A DNA stretch of 64,000 nucleotides from Myxocyprinus asiaticus (Eukaryota > Chordata > Actinopteri > Cypriniformes > Catostomidae), in NCBI RefSeq assembly GCF_019703515.2, contig NC_059368.1, positions 32,912,891 through 32,976,890 on the forward strand, read 5' to 3'. This document shows, one piece after another, positions 32,034 through 42,687 of the stretch. Position 1 is the stretch's first letter; each line of letters opens with the position of its first letter. The position numbers and the translations under genes are program-made. A model generated the notes under the pieces. The model was not told the DNA's origin, did not search any database, and was given only the letters and a program-made list of their open reading frames with translations.

Positions 32034-32870
32034 GTTATCCTTTTCAAGGGTATTGCACAAACAATGCTTCCCTCCCTCATTCTCCCCAAGAATTGCTATC
32101 CTTTTCAAGGGTATTTCACAAACAATGCTCCCCTCCCTCATACTTCCCCAAGCATTATTATCCTTTTCAAGGGTATTGCACAAACAGTGCTTACCTCCCT
32201 TATTCTCCCCAAGCATTGCTATCCTTTTCAAGGGTATTGCACAACAATGCTCCCTTTCCCCTAAATAAGTTACAAGCTGTGGTTATTCTTTTCAAGAATA
32301 TTGCACAGCCAAACGCTCACCTATTCAGGGCTCAAAAGCATTGCAAGCATTGGTTACTCTTTTCAAATGTATTGTACAACCAATGCCCCCCTTCCCTTCA
32401 TGTGTCATAAGCTTTGGTTATCCTCTTCAAGGATATTGCATGATCAAATGCTCACCCAACTCGGGGCTTAAATACAGCATTGGTTACTCTTTTCAAGGGT
32501 ATTGCACAACCAGTGCCCACTTCCTTTCATGTGTCATAAACATTGGTTAATCTTTTCAAGGGTATTGCACAACCAAAATGTTCACCCAATTCAGGGCTCA
32601 AAAGCATTGCAAGCATTGGTTACTCTTTTCAGTGGTATTGCACAACCAATGCCCCTTCCCTTCATGTTTCATAAGCTTTGGTTATCCTTTGCAAGGGTAT
32701 TGCACAACCAAAATGTTCACCCAATTCAGGGCTCAAAAGCATTGCAAGCATTGGTTACTCTTTTCAATGATATTGCACAACCAGTGCCCCCTTCCCTTCA
32801 TGTTTCATAAGCTTTGGTTATCCTTTGCAAGGGTATTGCACAACCAAATGCTCGCCAAAGACAGGGATCC
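32034..32870 (+). repeat. Tandem array, about 13 units, 3' of the right recombinase
   Basis: Units of 60-73 bp start near 32034, 32096, 32157, 32218, 32281, 32352, 32416, 32482, 32545, 32618, 32680, 32753 and 32816. Each carries TTTTCAAGGGTATTGCACAA or a close variant. The first four are about 61 bp and CCCTCCCTCAT-rich. Later ones alternate a short (63 bp) and a long (about 72 bp) type, giving a 135-bp higher-order period; two of these pairs (32545-32815) are almost identical. The core matches the array at 13500-14420. Confidence 0.92.
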
Positions 32871-32925
32871 CCCCCCACACACCCCCCACAGCATGGCAAA
32901 AAAAAAAAAAAAAAAAAAAAAAATT
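32866..32925. repeat. C-rich run and poly(A) tract
   Basis: CCCCCCCCACACACCCCCCAC, then about 27 A residues at 32898-32923. Low-complexity expansion at the array edge. Confidence 0.9.
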
Positions 32926-33040
32926 CGAATTGCTCGGTTATCTTTTACAGATTGTTTCCTGCCAACATGAAGGCCCAGTCAGTATAATTTATTTTTTCTC
33001 TCTTTTGGGGGTCCTAGTATTAAAAGTTATTTTGGTGGTA

Positions 33041-33143
33041 GGCTCCTCACCACTGCTGTCTTCCCTTTACTTTATTACTTTATCGTTCATCAATAAATTG
33101 TCATTCCCTTTATGCTATGCTGTTCCGAGTCTTTCTGATAGAA
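33041..33143 (+). repeat. Split direct repeat B1
   Basis: GGCTCCTCACCACTGCTGTC, then CTTTACTTTATTA and GCTATGCTGTTCCGAGTCTT. Repeated at 33343-33512. Confidence 0.85.
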
Positions 33144-33248
33144 ATGGAAGCATAAGCGGTAGTTCTGTCAGGGAGACTCACGCAGTACACATCATCATTT
33201 CATTCATAATTTCCTTTAAACAATCACTGATCACCTCTTGCTTTAAAG

Positions 33249-33290
33249 GTCTACCAGCAGCAAACCTCTCTGCTGCCTTCAGGTGCCAAC
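33249..33290 (+). repeat. Split direct repeat A2
   Basis: GTCTACCAGCAGCAAACC, then CTGCTGCCTTCAGGTGCCAA, matching A1 at 20157-20197 and lying between B1 and B2. Confidence 0.7.
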
Positions 33291-33342
33291 GTGGCAACCG
33301 CCTCCTCCCCACCACCACCAGCAAGTCTTCATCTGACGGGGA

Positions 33343-33512
33343 TAGGCTCCTCACCCTTGCCGTCTTCCCCAGCAGGATTTCATGGTTCATTTAAATTTTC
33401 ACTGGACCATCAGATGGGGGCTTACGCCAAAGGACTTTACTTTATTATTTTATTGTTCACCAATAAATTGTAATTCCCTTTATGCTATGCTGTTCCGAGT
33501 CTTTCTGATAGA
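33343..33512 (+). repeat. Split direct repeat B2, probable 3' end of the element
   Basis: Same start (TAGGCTCCTCACC) and same end (CCGAGTCTTTCTGATAGAA) as B1, but with about 60 bp of extra sequence inside. Confidence 0.8.
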
Positions 33513-33990
33513 ACAGAGCTTCCTGAACAGAAACCACTGTAGGAATTAACCCAAGATCGGCGGAGCCCACCTGGACTGAATGACATAACCATGCTTTATC
33601 ATTCAAATAACCCAATTGACCATTCGCTAAGCTCTGCCCCCCTTGGTAATGGTTGCTCGCTCTGGAATGAATGGGAGGTTGCTGTGAACGACACAGTTTT
33701 TGGCAAAATATTCTCATAAACGGAATGAATAATTTTGTACATGGGCTGGTATGAAGAGTGACATTGTAATGCATATTTCAGGTAGTGGACATTTAATGCT
33801 CACTCCCCAGCGTGAGTGGAATTAAATATAATTACTACCCATAATTTGCCTTCCATGCGCAAATTATGACCCACTGGTCTTCTGCACAAACTATGACCCA
33901 TTGGTCTGACATACACAATCTATAACTCAAAACGCAAAATTGGCATGCATCCATGAGTTACACAGCCTCTCCGTCTCCTAATGGGACCCA
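33513..33990. other. Unassigned sequence 3' of the YR element
   Basis: No domain recognised. A local pair of similar phrases, AAATTATGACCCACTGGTCT and AACTATGACCCATTGGTCTG, lies at about 33862-33918. Confidence 0.4.
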
Positions 33991-34850
33991 GGAAGAACAG
34001 TTATGCTGACGAAGCACCCCGTGCGTCGGTTCACAATCATTATATTGGAAGAACGCTCTTTTCGAGCCTCTTCGGTCACCAGGCCGGAACACCGGCCAAG
34101 AGGGAGCTCGCCCGCTGGGCAACAGCGCTCCCAAACAGGAGAGAAAGAAAGAGAGGCCAGGGCCGCACCCCCAGCTGCCTCATTCACGTCGCGACCTCTC
34201 AAGAATGACACAACTGTAGAAAACAATGGCCTACCTTTTTCCATCGTTCCCATGTCGAAACCTCCAAACCAGCGTATCCTGATGGAAATGGCCTGTGAGG
34301 TGTGTAACGGTGCCGAACTAGGCTGTGCGCCAGATCTTGGAGCATGTTCGACGGGTGAGAGTGGAACTTCTATCCAGAGGGAGAAAAACATAAATAAAAA
34401 TCCATTGTCTGTTCTCAATCCTTCTTCTTAGGACAAGAGCCGGAGCCTCAAGGCTCAAAACTCACATGGCTCCATTTCAGAGACCACATGGCGAGACAGA
34501 GCCTCACCCTTGGCCCGTAACAACGTGGGAATCCGCACATGAAACTGCTCATTTCCATCAATGTCCTTACGTGTTGCCACTCAAAAAGGTAGAACATAAT
34601 CCTTGCTTTGACGTGAGTCACTAGAAACAACACAGGCTTATACAAGTTCTTGCACTGAAGTAAGAAAATCTGATGGATGGCGCCATGGGCTAACGCTTAT
34701 TAGGAGCCCATGACGTAGCTCCTTAGGGATATCATTTAAGCACCATCAGCCAATGAATTGGCATGATTGTATAAGGGATTCAGACCATGTGATCACTGAC
34801 ATGCAGCATCATCATGCAGCGTAGAGTTCCTACGAAAGGGAAGTGTTGCA
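33990..34850 (+). mobile_element. DIRS-like element fragment ending in terminal repeat
   Basis: 34640-34850 aligns, inverted, with the DIRS-like terminal sequence at 12065-12345 and ends with GCAGCGTAGAGTTCCTACGA. The preceding 34000-34640 holds a 142-codon open frame (34003-34431) and SKLTWLHFRDH-like text at about 34460, which may belong to the same element; I could not assign a protein domain. It lies in mirror orientation to the left fragment. Confidence 0.45.
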
Positions 34851-35580
34851 GGGCATTTGACTGTCACAGTATTTGGAATCATTAACTAGCTGGAGGGCAA
34901 TCTAATAGGAACACACACATACCAGAAGTGTGCCTAGTATTTTCTGCTCTATGCATCTTTATAAACTGTACAAATTAATGCATTAAAATCATATCACAAG
35001 TTCATTTGTAATAAATCGTGAATATTTATACAGTGTCCAGTATATATATCCGACAGCCCTATTGACCACCACTAATATTCTTAATTTGGGATGGCAGTCA
35101 GTTCTCTGCACAGTTATATAAGCATCTTAACATCTTGCACCTATGATCCACCTTTTATCGGGTGCAGTCTTTAAAATTCAAAGGTGTCTTTCTCAAGAGG
35201 TGCTTACCGGCCATAAAAGTAGAATCCTTCATTGATTGGTCTGCATGCAAAACTCAGGATTTTTTTTTTACGTACACAGGAAAGATTTATACACAGTGTT
35301 TGAGTATATTTATTTTGAGGATTGCACCTCATATACAAATGGAAATTTACCCGTGTATCCTCGCCAAAAAAATTTGAAAAAATATTTATGCAGTAATCAC
35401 AAACTACTGTGACTGGTGCATCCTGACAAGTGCTGAGAAAAGTAACACGTGCCACGTGAGAATGCCTTTTACGCGCTGTTTCAGAAGAGGTCGGACAATA
35501 ATTTACACATGAATAATGATAGAGAGAAACTTTAAGTGTCATTAAAATTTTTATAAAAACACAGTATAAAGTATTTTAAC
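34851..35580. other. Intergenic, nothing recognised
   Basis: AT-rich sequence with a short TATATATATC run near 35040. No credible gene. Confidence 0.4.
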
Positions 35581-35782
35581 ATTACAGCTCGAACCAGTCA
35601 GGCCATTCTCCTCTGACCTCTGTCATTAACAAGTTGTTTTTTTTCACTGGATGTTTTTTGTTTTCGCACCATTCTCTATACACTCTAGAGACTTTCGTGC
35701 GTGAAAATCTCAGGGGTTCAGCAGTTACAGAAATACTCAACCCAGCCCGTGTGGCACCAACAATCATGCCACGATTGAAATC

Positions 35783-37319
35783 TGTCAGGATCCTGCCTTC
35801 TGTCTGGTTTCTTATTTACTGGCAAGATCCTGACACGTATGTACTGTTGTTTCTTTTCTGTTATTTTGTGTCCATGTGTTCCTCTGCCCCGCCTGTTTGT
35901 TCTCTACCTTGTTCCCTGGCCCTGCCCCCATTTTTCTCTAATCTTCTATTAATTAATCTTCTATAAATTTTTCATCTGCCCTTCTTGTTTGCCTGCCTGA
36001 TTTCTCCCTCTTTATATTTCCCTCGTGTGCTCTGTCCTGTGCTGGATTTTTCCTCAAAATCGGCCACTCACCACATTTTGAAGGATGCTGTGGCTAGTTG
36101 GCTGCCAGGTGGTGGTCGAGCCCTCATCTGATCGCATGGAGAGGTCCGAGACCTCAGCTGCATCACTGGCCACCTGGAGGCAGCTGAGCTCTCAGTTGAC
36201 CACCAGGAGGCGGCTGAGCCCTCAGTTTTCATCCTCAGCTGGCCGCCAGGAGGCGGCTGAGTCCGTCACTGGCCACCGGGAGGCAGTCAAGCTCTCAGTT
36301 GACTGGCAGGAGGCGGCCAAGCCCTTAGTTGACCACCAGGAGCCAGTCTAACCCTTCGCCAGTGGCCGCCACCGCCCAGTCTGACCCTTTGCTAGCGGCC
36401 ACCGCAGCCCAGTCTGACAATTTGCTAGCGGCCGGCAGAGCCCAGTCTGACCCTTTGCTAGTTGCCACCGCAGCCCAGTCTGACCCTTCGCCAGTGGCCA
36501 CCACCCAGTCTAACCCTTCACCAGTGGCCGTTGCTGCCTCCCAGTCTGACCATTGCTCAGTGGTCTACACCATCCTTCCCCTCAACCCTGTCCTGAGGCA
36601 GTCTGACCTCGTCCCAACTCCTGGTCTGCCCGAACCCTGCTCCCTTCCTGGAACCTCTTCCTCGGCCGCCATACCCTGCTCCCATCCTGGATCTGCCCCT
36701 ATGGCTGCCGGACCCTGCCCCCTTCCTGGATACTCCGCCTCAGCCGCTGGACCCCGCCCCCCTCCTGAAGCCTCCTCCCAGGCCAACGGACCCCGCAACC
36801 TTCCTAGATCCTCCTCGGCCGCCAGACCCTGTCCCCTTCCTGAAGCCTCCTCCCAGGCCTTCAGACCCTGCACCCTTCCTGAAGCCTCCTCCTTGGTTTC
36901 CCCCACACATCCCCCCTTGGCTGGTACTGCCTGCACCCCCCTGGTCTGACTACTGCCCTCCTACCCTGTCGGCCTTCCTCTGGTTTGGCCTGCCATGGAC
37001 TGTGCATCTGGCCCTGCCCTGGTCTGTTCCTCCGGCTCCGCCCAGGTCACCTGCCCTGGTCTGTGCCTCCAGCACCACCCTGGACTGATCCTCGATCCCC
37101 GCCTAGGACTTCTGTCTAATCCCCCCCCACCCCGGACTTGTTGTGGTTATTTTGGGTTGGGATGCCTGAAAGTCGTCCCTTTTAGAGGGGGTAATGTCAG
37201 GATCCTGCCTTCAGTCTGGTTTCTTGTGTCTTGTTCTCATTGGTAGTTTTTGTATATACCATACCATTTTTAAGAGCTGGCTGTCTGCAGTTGGGTTCTT
37301 CCTTACACATACCGTGACA
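35783..37319 (+). mobile_element. Non-autonomous LTR-like retroelement with repetitive ORF
   Basis: Bounded by a perfect 6-bp duplication GAAATC (35777-35782 and 37320-37325) within the Tc1 relic. The element starts TGTCAGGATCCTGCCTTC and ends CCGTGACA (TG...CA). The same TGTCAGGATCCTGCCTTC recurs at 37195 after AGAGGGGGTAA, a purine-rich run, so 37195-37319 is probably a 125-bp 3' LTR. At the 5' end only about 32 bp match it, so the 5' LTR is truncated or rearranged. No gag, RT or integrase domain. The interior is three consecutive minisatellites. Confidence 0.7.
36085..36949 (+). other. Low-complexity Pro/Ser/Ala-rich open frames from minisatellites
   Basis: Two overlapping open frames. 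36110-36350 repeats a roughly 39-bp unit (GGCCACCAGGAGGCGGCTGA). 36350-36560 repeats a 36-39-bp unit encoding AAQSDPLLAAT-like peptides about seven times. 36640-36900 repeats a 45-48-bp unit encoding GPCPLPEASSQA-like peptides. Openness over 200 codons follows from GC-rich tandem repetition and does not by itself show that protein is made. Confidence 0.6.
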
Positions 37320-37499
37320 GAAATCATTGAGATCACATTTTATCCCATTCTGATGGTTGATGTGAACAATAACTGAAGCTCCAGACCCATATCTGCATGA
37401 TTTTATGCATTGCACTGCTGCCACATGATTGGCAGATTCAATAATTGCATGAATAAGTTGGTGTACAGGTGTACCTAATAAAGTGGTCGGTGAATGTAC

Positions 37500-38749
37500 A
37501 TATTAAGAGAACCCATATAAGATTATAATTTTTTTTTTTTTTTAAGGTATTTGATGCAAATGAAATACACGGCTCAGGATTTTTTCCTCTAGTTACTTCA
37601 GCGTTTATTGTCAGTGGTCAAAACAGCTTTCTTTGCTTTAGCACCACCAGTTGCTCTGGTTTTGGAACTGCAGTGCTTCTGACACATGATCTAAAGCTTA
37701 TGTTTTATTGTTCAGGGCATTTCATCACCCGGTGAAGAAAAATGACACACATAAAGAGTTTCACATTGTCGCTGCACAATTCGCCATGAATGTTTGCTCC
37801 AGGTGTGAATGACTCATTAGGAATAAATTGTTTTGATTCAAAGTGTTTATCTTGGTGAAATTCTTGTTTGGTGTGCAAAGACCTTTAGAGGGTAGGTAAG
37901 GGCAGTGGTTCTCAACCAGAGGGATCAGCAAAATTCCAAGGGGGCCACAAGATGACTAAAAATTATTTAAAATAAGTTATATTAGAATAATCTAACTTAA
38001 TTACAATTCTATTAACAGGTAAAAATGAAGATGTTTGTCTCCAATAAACTTACAGTGGGGGGGTGGGGGGTTCTGTTGTAAAACACTGTAAGTCTCCATT
38101 TGTGCACTGTGTGTGCGTGTGTGTGTTTGTTTTCTTATATGATTTATTTAAGTGGCAGGTGCAGTAGATTGTAACTGCAGTGGAATGAGTTTCCTTTGAA
38201 GGTCACTGAAAAGTGCCTCTCTGCATCTTATTGACAAATCTTTTCCTCCCTGCAAATTGTCTCTCACTTTCTGACTCCCTTCTAGAAACAAGTGTTGAAC
38301 AGTGAATGTGGGGGCAGTTGATGTGATCTCTTCATTCTCACTAGAACAGAGGACAGAGATAGATTGAACAGAGCCCATGCAGAAGTATTATATCAGACAA
38401 AGTTAAAATGCACACTCCTCCACATCTTAGCAGTGCTACTACTCAGTCCCTCGAGTGAGAGATTGTCAGACTACACATACCACTTAAATTCAATTATTAC
38501 CTGCCTGAACAAACCCCAGTCATTTATCTTCACCCACCAGTCTGCCTAAATGAAGTTATTACTGCTGGTTGAGTTATTTCACATCACTGAAATTCACTGA
38601 TGCCATGCGTATGTCTGCATTTCATCATTAGGTGTTATCTTGCTCTGTGTCATTTTGGATGGTCATGATTATGAGATTTTTGCTGGTGATGGATTAAACT
38701 TCTGTTTAACCAACCTTGTTGAAAAGACTAGCTGTGCTTATTTATTTCC
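37500..38749. other. Intergenic with simple repeats
   Basis: A T-run at 37530-37543, a G-run at 38056-38070 and a GT-rich run at 38106-38130. A 76-codon minus-strand frame at 38378-38148 (MGSVQSISVLCSSENEEITS) looks moderately protein-like but matches nothing I know. Confidence 0.4.
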
Positions 38750-38915
38750 TCCCTATAGGCAAACTAAGCAAGTTAGTTAGGGACCCTGATCTATCAGGGG
38801 GCCCCCACACTGTCAGATACATTATCTTACGAACAAGTGTATGTTACGAACATACTGATGGGGGCCCCCACACCAATTTTTGCTTAGGGCCCCCAAAAGG
38901 CTAGGACCGGCACTG
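38750..38915. mobile_element. hAT-like MITE fragment
   Basis: Contains AGGGGGCCCCCACAC and its near-inverse GGGGGCCCCCACACC, then ends GGCTAGGACCGGCACTG; reversed, CAGTGCCGGTCCTAGCC is a typical fish hAT terminus. The left end and target duplication were not found. Confidence 0.4.
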
Positions 38916-39337
38916 CTGTAACTTAACAGTAAGAAATGTCTCCACTACATCTTAAGCATGAGGAATCATGCATCTATTCCAAATTGATCAAACTGTGAAT
39001 TTGGCCACAGTAGGTCAAAAGTTTTGCTGCTGTAATCCGTCTGTGCTTACCAAATATTAAATCATTGTCCCCAGTGGCTGAAGCTGGAAGTGCTGTTTAA
39101 TGTACATGGGCATGTGTGACCTCCAGTTTCTGAGTGAAATATCCACAGACTGGTGCCAAACATGACTTGTATTTTTATTTGATTGTAGTGAACAGGAACA
39201 GAGGTGGGTAGTAACATGCTAAATTTACTCCATTACATTTACTTGAGTACATTTTTGGAGAAAACTTACTCTAGTAAATTTCTTACTTTTACATTGTTTG
39301 AAAGGGCGACGTTCCTTTCGTTACATTACTGGTTTTA

Positions 39338-39470
39338 ATTAAATAAGTTTTAATAAATGCGTAATTTATTGAATGGAACTTTTACATAGCAGAACCTTAC
39401 CGCACTGTAAGGTTCTGCTATTGTAAAAGTTCCATTCAATAAATTACGCATTTATTAAAACTTATTTAAT
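39338..39470. repeat. Near-perfect 133-bp palindrome (hairpin)
   Basis: Left arm 39338-39400 (ATTAAATAAGTTTTAATAAA...), 6-base loop CGCACT, right arm 39407-39470. Pairing is complete except for one bulged base. Confidence 0.97.
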
Positions 39471-40248
39471 CTGTCACTCGAGTACAGTTCATGACTGTAG
39501 CAGCAGCAAGCACTCAAAACAAACACTTTCTTTTGTCACGCAATGCCTTCATTTTACACTAAGACAAGCAGATATTTCAAAATTAGAATTGCAGCTCCAA
39601 CTTAAGAAAACTCGTTGCGGTGAGTTTTGGCGATTGTGATAACGTGAGCTTGTCTGTGTTGTGATGGTCATTTTCAGGGTGATTCTGTAACTATGGGCTC
39701 TTATGATCTCAGCATTAAGTATACATTTTTATATTAGTGCTGAAAAATATCAGTGTCTAATGTATAAATCCACGTAAACATCTGTGTTAAGCGTTAATGC
39801 CTTATGCTCTGCCGATCGCGTGTGCGTGACTACTGGAGCGCATCTCTGCGCATGCACACTGCGCAGTAACTTTGAGTTTGACAGATGCAGCGCGTTTTTC
39901 TCATGGACAACAGAGAACAAGCTCTGAACTTAAATAAGCCTAGCATGCTTCCAAATACAGAGATAAGGTGCAGTTTACTCTTACTGTACAGAACTGATCT
40001 AAATTCTTTCTAAACTGAAGATACTGTAACTACACGGAACTAAGAATGCATTCAGGACTGTAAAAAAAGCTGTGAAATAGTGGAGGTAGCCATTAATAAA
40101 GCATGATCTTGCTTCGTTTTATTTAGCATTATACATGATTGGGCCTGTGGAATATTGTTCACATTTTTCACCATAATAATTACTAGAAACTGGTTTCCAA
40201 ACTTCTTCTCTAATTTACAGATTCGTCCAAATCTTACAAGCGCCTTTA

Positions 40249-40535
40249 AAGTGATAGTTCAGCCATAATTAATATTCTGTCATCATTTGCCTGCCCTCAT
40301 GTTGTTCTAAACCGCCATGACTTTCTGTATTTTGTGGAACCCAAAAGATTAGACAGAATGTTAGAGGCTGACAGTCTCAGTTACCATTCCCTTTTAAAAT
40401 ATGGAGGAAAAAAAACATGCAGTGAAAGTAAATGGTGACTGAGAATAACATTCTGTCTGACATCTCCTTAATTGTGTTGTACTGAAGAAAGTTATACAGG
40501 TTTGGAACAACATGAGAGTGTATGATGAAAAAATG
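40249..40535. repeat. GTTCACCC-type short interspersed repeat, copy 1
   Basis: Starts AAAGTGATAGTTCAGCC; contains CTCATGTTGTTCTAAACCG on one side and CAGGTTTGGAACAACATGAG inverted on the other. This is a widespread cyprinid inverted-repeat element, nested in the hAT MITE. Confidence 0.75.
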
Positions 40536-40803
40536 TACAATAATAATAATAATTATATTATTATGTAATACATGTTAAATGTATATAATGTTATGGAATA
40601 CTGGGAAGTAAACTTCCGTTATGTTACATATGAAAGTAACTAGTTACTCGCTACTTGAGTATTCTTTTAATTGGATACTTTTTTACACTTACGCAATTAT
40701 TTACATCATTATTTTTACTTCTAATTGAGTAATTATATTTTCAAGTAATTGTACTTTTACCTGAGTACAGTTTTTGGCTACTCTACGCACCTCTGAACAG
40801 TAA

Positions 40804-41506
40804 TGCATATAACCATACACCTGACCCAAACCCAAACCTAAACCTAACCATCAGTAAATTAAACATGTAATCTTAGAGGGAAAATTCAACCTCTGCATCA
40901 CACTTAATATTGTTTAGATGTGGACTGTCTCTTGGTCTTTTAGTTTTGTGTACCTGAAATTAATAAATCCAGCTAATCACAGTTCTTTAGGCCTACTTGC
41001 ACTTCGCCTCATAAAAATGAAACTGTTCGAAGGAAAACTAACATAAAAACTGTCTGACGATTCAGTCTCAACAGGATTTCGTGGAACTTTTTTTTATTGT
41101 GGCCCACAATGACTGAATTTGCGGCGACCTTTCTCAAAAATTGCGTCATTTATTGTGTTTTCGTTTTGCAATGAAAAGTCACAAAAAAATTCAAGTATGC
41201 TTGTGTAATTTGTGTCAATATAGGTGCAATTACCTATAAATAATTTAGTGCATAATAACTGAATATGCAGTTAGCTAGAAAAAATACATACAGAAATAAT
41301 ACATTGACATTTCATGACACCCATGAAATACGGATATGAGTTTAATGGAACAACCTTATTTTAATTTTATTTTTTTACACAATGCAAGTAAATGTTTGTT
41401 TGTTTGTTTAAAATAGTAGACCAACAATAAAGCTGTAAACTAAAAACACATATACGTAAATATAGCAATCATTTTATCTAACCGTTATTATATTAGATAA
41501 CTGCAC
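40804..41506. other. Intergenic, nothing recognised
   Basis: AT-rich; a short run of CCCAAACCCAAACCTAAACC occurs near 40828. No gene. Confidence 0.4.
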
Positions 41507-42235
41507 TATGGGGCAGATTCACTAAACTGTTGCGCCACTTTTGTGCATGGTATTTCAGCGCAAAAACCTGGGTCTTATTCTCTAACCACCTGCAATCTAT
41601 TTTAGCTGGCGCAATCAGCTCTAAAATTGTGCTGCATCTTGAGTATTTGAATGAAGTCATTGTCATTCCTTTCTGCTCAAACACGCCTCCTTTCTATGTA
41701 GATTAGGCTCATTGTAGATTGCGATTCATTCACAAAAATTGCCTGCCGCAGTTTAGATCTTGCTATTACTGCCAAATGAAAGTAGTTGGTATGAATTTTA
41801 TTTAAAAGACATGTTTGTGAACAATTTTCAACCAATCATATCAGCAGTAATTCATCAAATAATCATCAAATAATAGAGAAGAGCGTTATAACCTGGCATA
41901 TATCCAGATGCGCGGTGTCATCAAGCACATGTTCTGCATGTTTAAGGGATGATCCAGGTGTCTGGATCAAAGTGATGCTGTACAGTCTCGGCAGGGTGTG
42001 TCATATCACGGTGGTCTGTGGCATCCTCTGCTATATAGTGCTCAGAATTAGTCCGCAAGATCAGAATTACGTGTGCAAATTGCGTTCAGAAGCCATTTTG
42101 TGGGTGCATTTGCGCCGTTGCCTGATCTGCATAATTTCATTAGTGAATTGGGCGCTAAACCAGCGTAGAGACCGCGTGCAAAAAAAACAGCGCTTTTACC
42201 GGCTGCAATTCATTATTAGTGAATCTGACCCTATA
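41507..42235. mobile_element. MITE with GCAGATTCACTAA termini
   Basis: Left end TATGGGGCAGATTCACTAA, right end (reversed) TATAGGGTCAGATTCACTAA. Subterminal ends are rich in GGCGCAA and TTGCGCC phrases. Length about 730 bp. No coding capacity. Superfamily uncertain. Confidence 0.75.
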
Positions 42236-42309
42236 AATTCTAATCACATTTGACTAATTTTAAGAAAATATATTACATGTATGCCATATTTTTGTGTCCC
42301 ATTTTCCAG

Positions 42310-42572
42310 TGCAACAGTGCAATACTGTATGTGAGCACTCCAAATCAACTCTGACCATCATCGACATGTACCGCGCACTGTACTCAGAGCAGCTTGTATT
42401 TGAAGCATGTGAAGATTTAATGCTAGCACTGATGTGTGTGTGCCATCTGTTTTTCTGCAAAAGTTTAGACAAGGATTTTGATAGTGAACGCAATAGGATC
42501 CCCCTCCAGCATCTAGGCTCTACAATATGGGACACTTGGCATCCCACATGGGATGACAATTTCAGAAATTAA
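42310..42572 (+). other. Unassigned open frame after an acceptor-like site
   Basis: After TTTTGTGTCCCATTTTCCAG the frame stays open for 87 codons (CEHSKSTLTIIDMYRALYSE, FEACEDLMLALMCVCHLFF) to TAA at 42570-42572. It lies directly beyond a MITE. No family recognised; it may be chance or a decayed transposon gene. Confidence 0.2.
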
Positions 42573-42687
42573 AAAAAATTACAAGCTACCGCAGATATTG
42601 CAGAAAGGTTGAATGTGCATTAATTATTGTGATCACAAAATTCTGGATGGACTGACAATTGGATGATGAGTCACTAAGAAAAAAACA

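Larger units (their letters stand above)
20157..33512 (+). mobile_element. Ngaro-like YR retroelement, right copy, with nested insertions
   Basis: Bounded by split direct repeats: A1 at 20157-20197, then B1 (33041-33143), A2 (33249-33290) and B2 (33343-33512), an A1...B1-A2-B2 layout characteristic of Ngaro-type elements. It holds a 5' region homologous to the left copy, a tyrosine recombinase (22651-31990 in three pieces) and a tandem array (32034-32870). No RT or RNase H is visible between the 5' region and the recombinase, so this copy appears internally deleted. Insertions: SINE 20381-20750, L1-like LINE 23376-29815, piggyBac 29957-31880. Confidence 0.75.
35582..37496 (-). mobile_element. 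Tc1-like relic split by an LTR-like insertion
   Basis: Minus-strand Tc1 element. Its 5' end is at 37496 (TIR-proximal GGTGTACCTAATAAAGTGGT in plus sense). Its transposase start lies across the insertion: the helix-turn-helix piece at 35767-35582 reads MIVGATRAGLSISVTAEPLR and TKVSRVYREWCENKK. The 3' part with the catalytic domain is missing; the element stops at about 35582. Confidence 0.85.
39199..40795. mobile_element. hAT-type MITE, 1.6 kb
   Basis: Ends CAGAGGTGGGTAG (left) and CTACGCACCTCTG (right). Flanking 8-bp duplications AACAGGAA (39191-39198) and AACAGTAA (40796-40803) match at 7 of 8 positions. Subterminal copies of TACTTGAGTA-like phrases occur at both ends. No transposase. It contains a 133-bp palindrome (39338-39470) and an unrelated nested repeat (40249-40535). 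Confidence 0.9.

Noticed and set aside
31962..32231. 89-codon minus-strand frame with internal repeats
   Set aside because: Translation of the 61-bp tandem repeat array; openness follows from repetition.
34003..34431. 142-codon plus-strand gene
   Set aside because: Lies in a DIRS-like fragment, has no recognised domain, and the opposite strand is equally open; kept only as part of the element.
36565..36936. 123-codon minus-strand frame
   Set aside because: Produced by the GC-rich minisatellite; the repeats leave several frames open on both strands.
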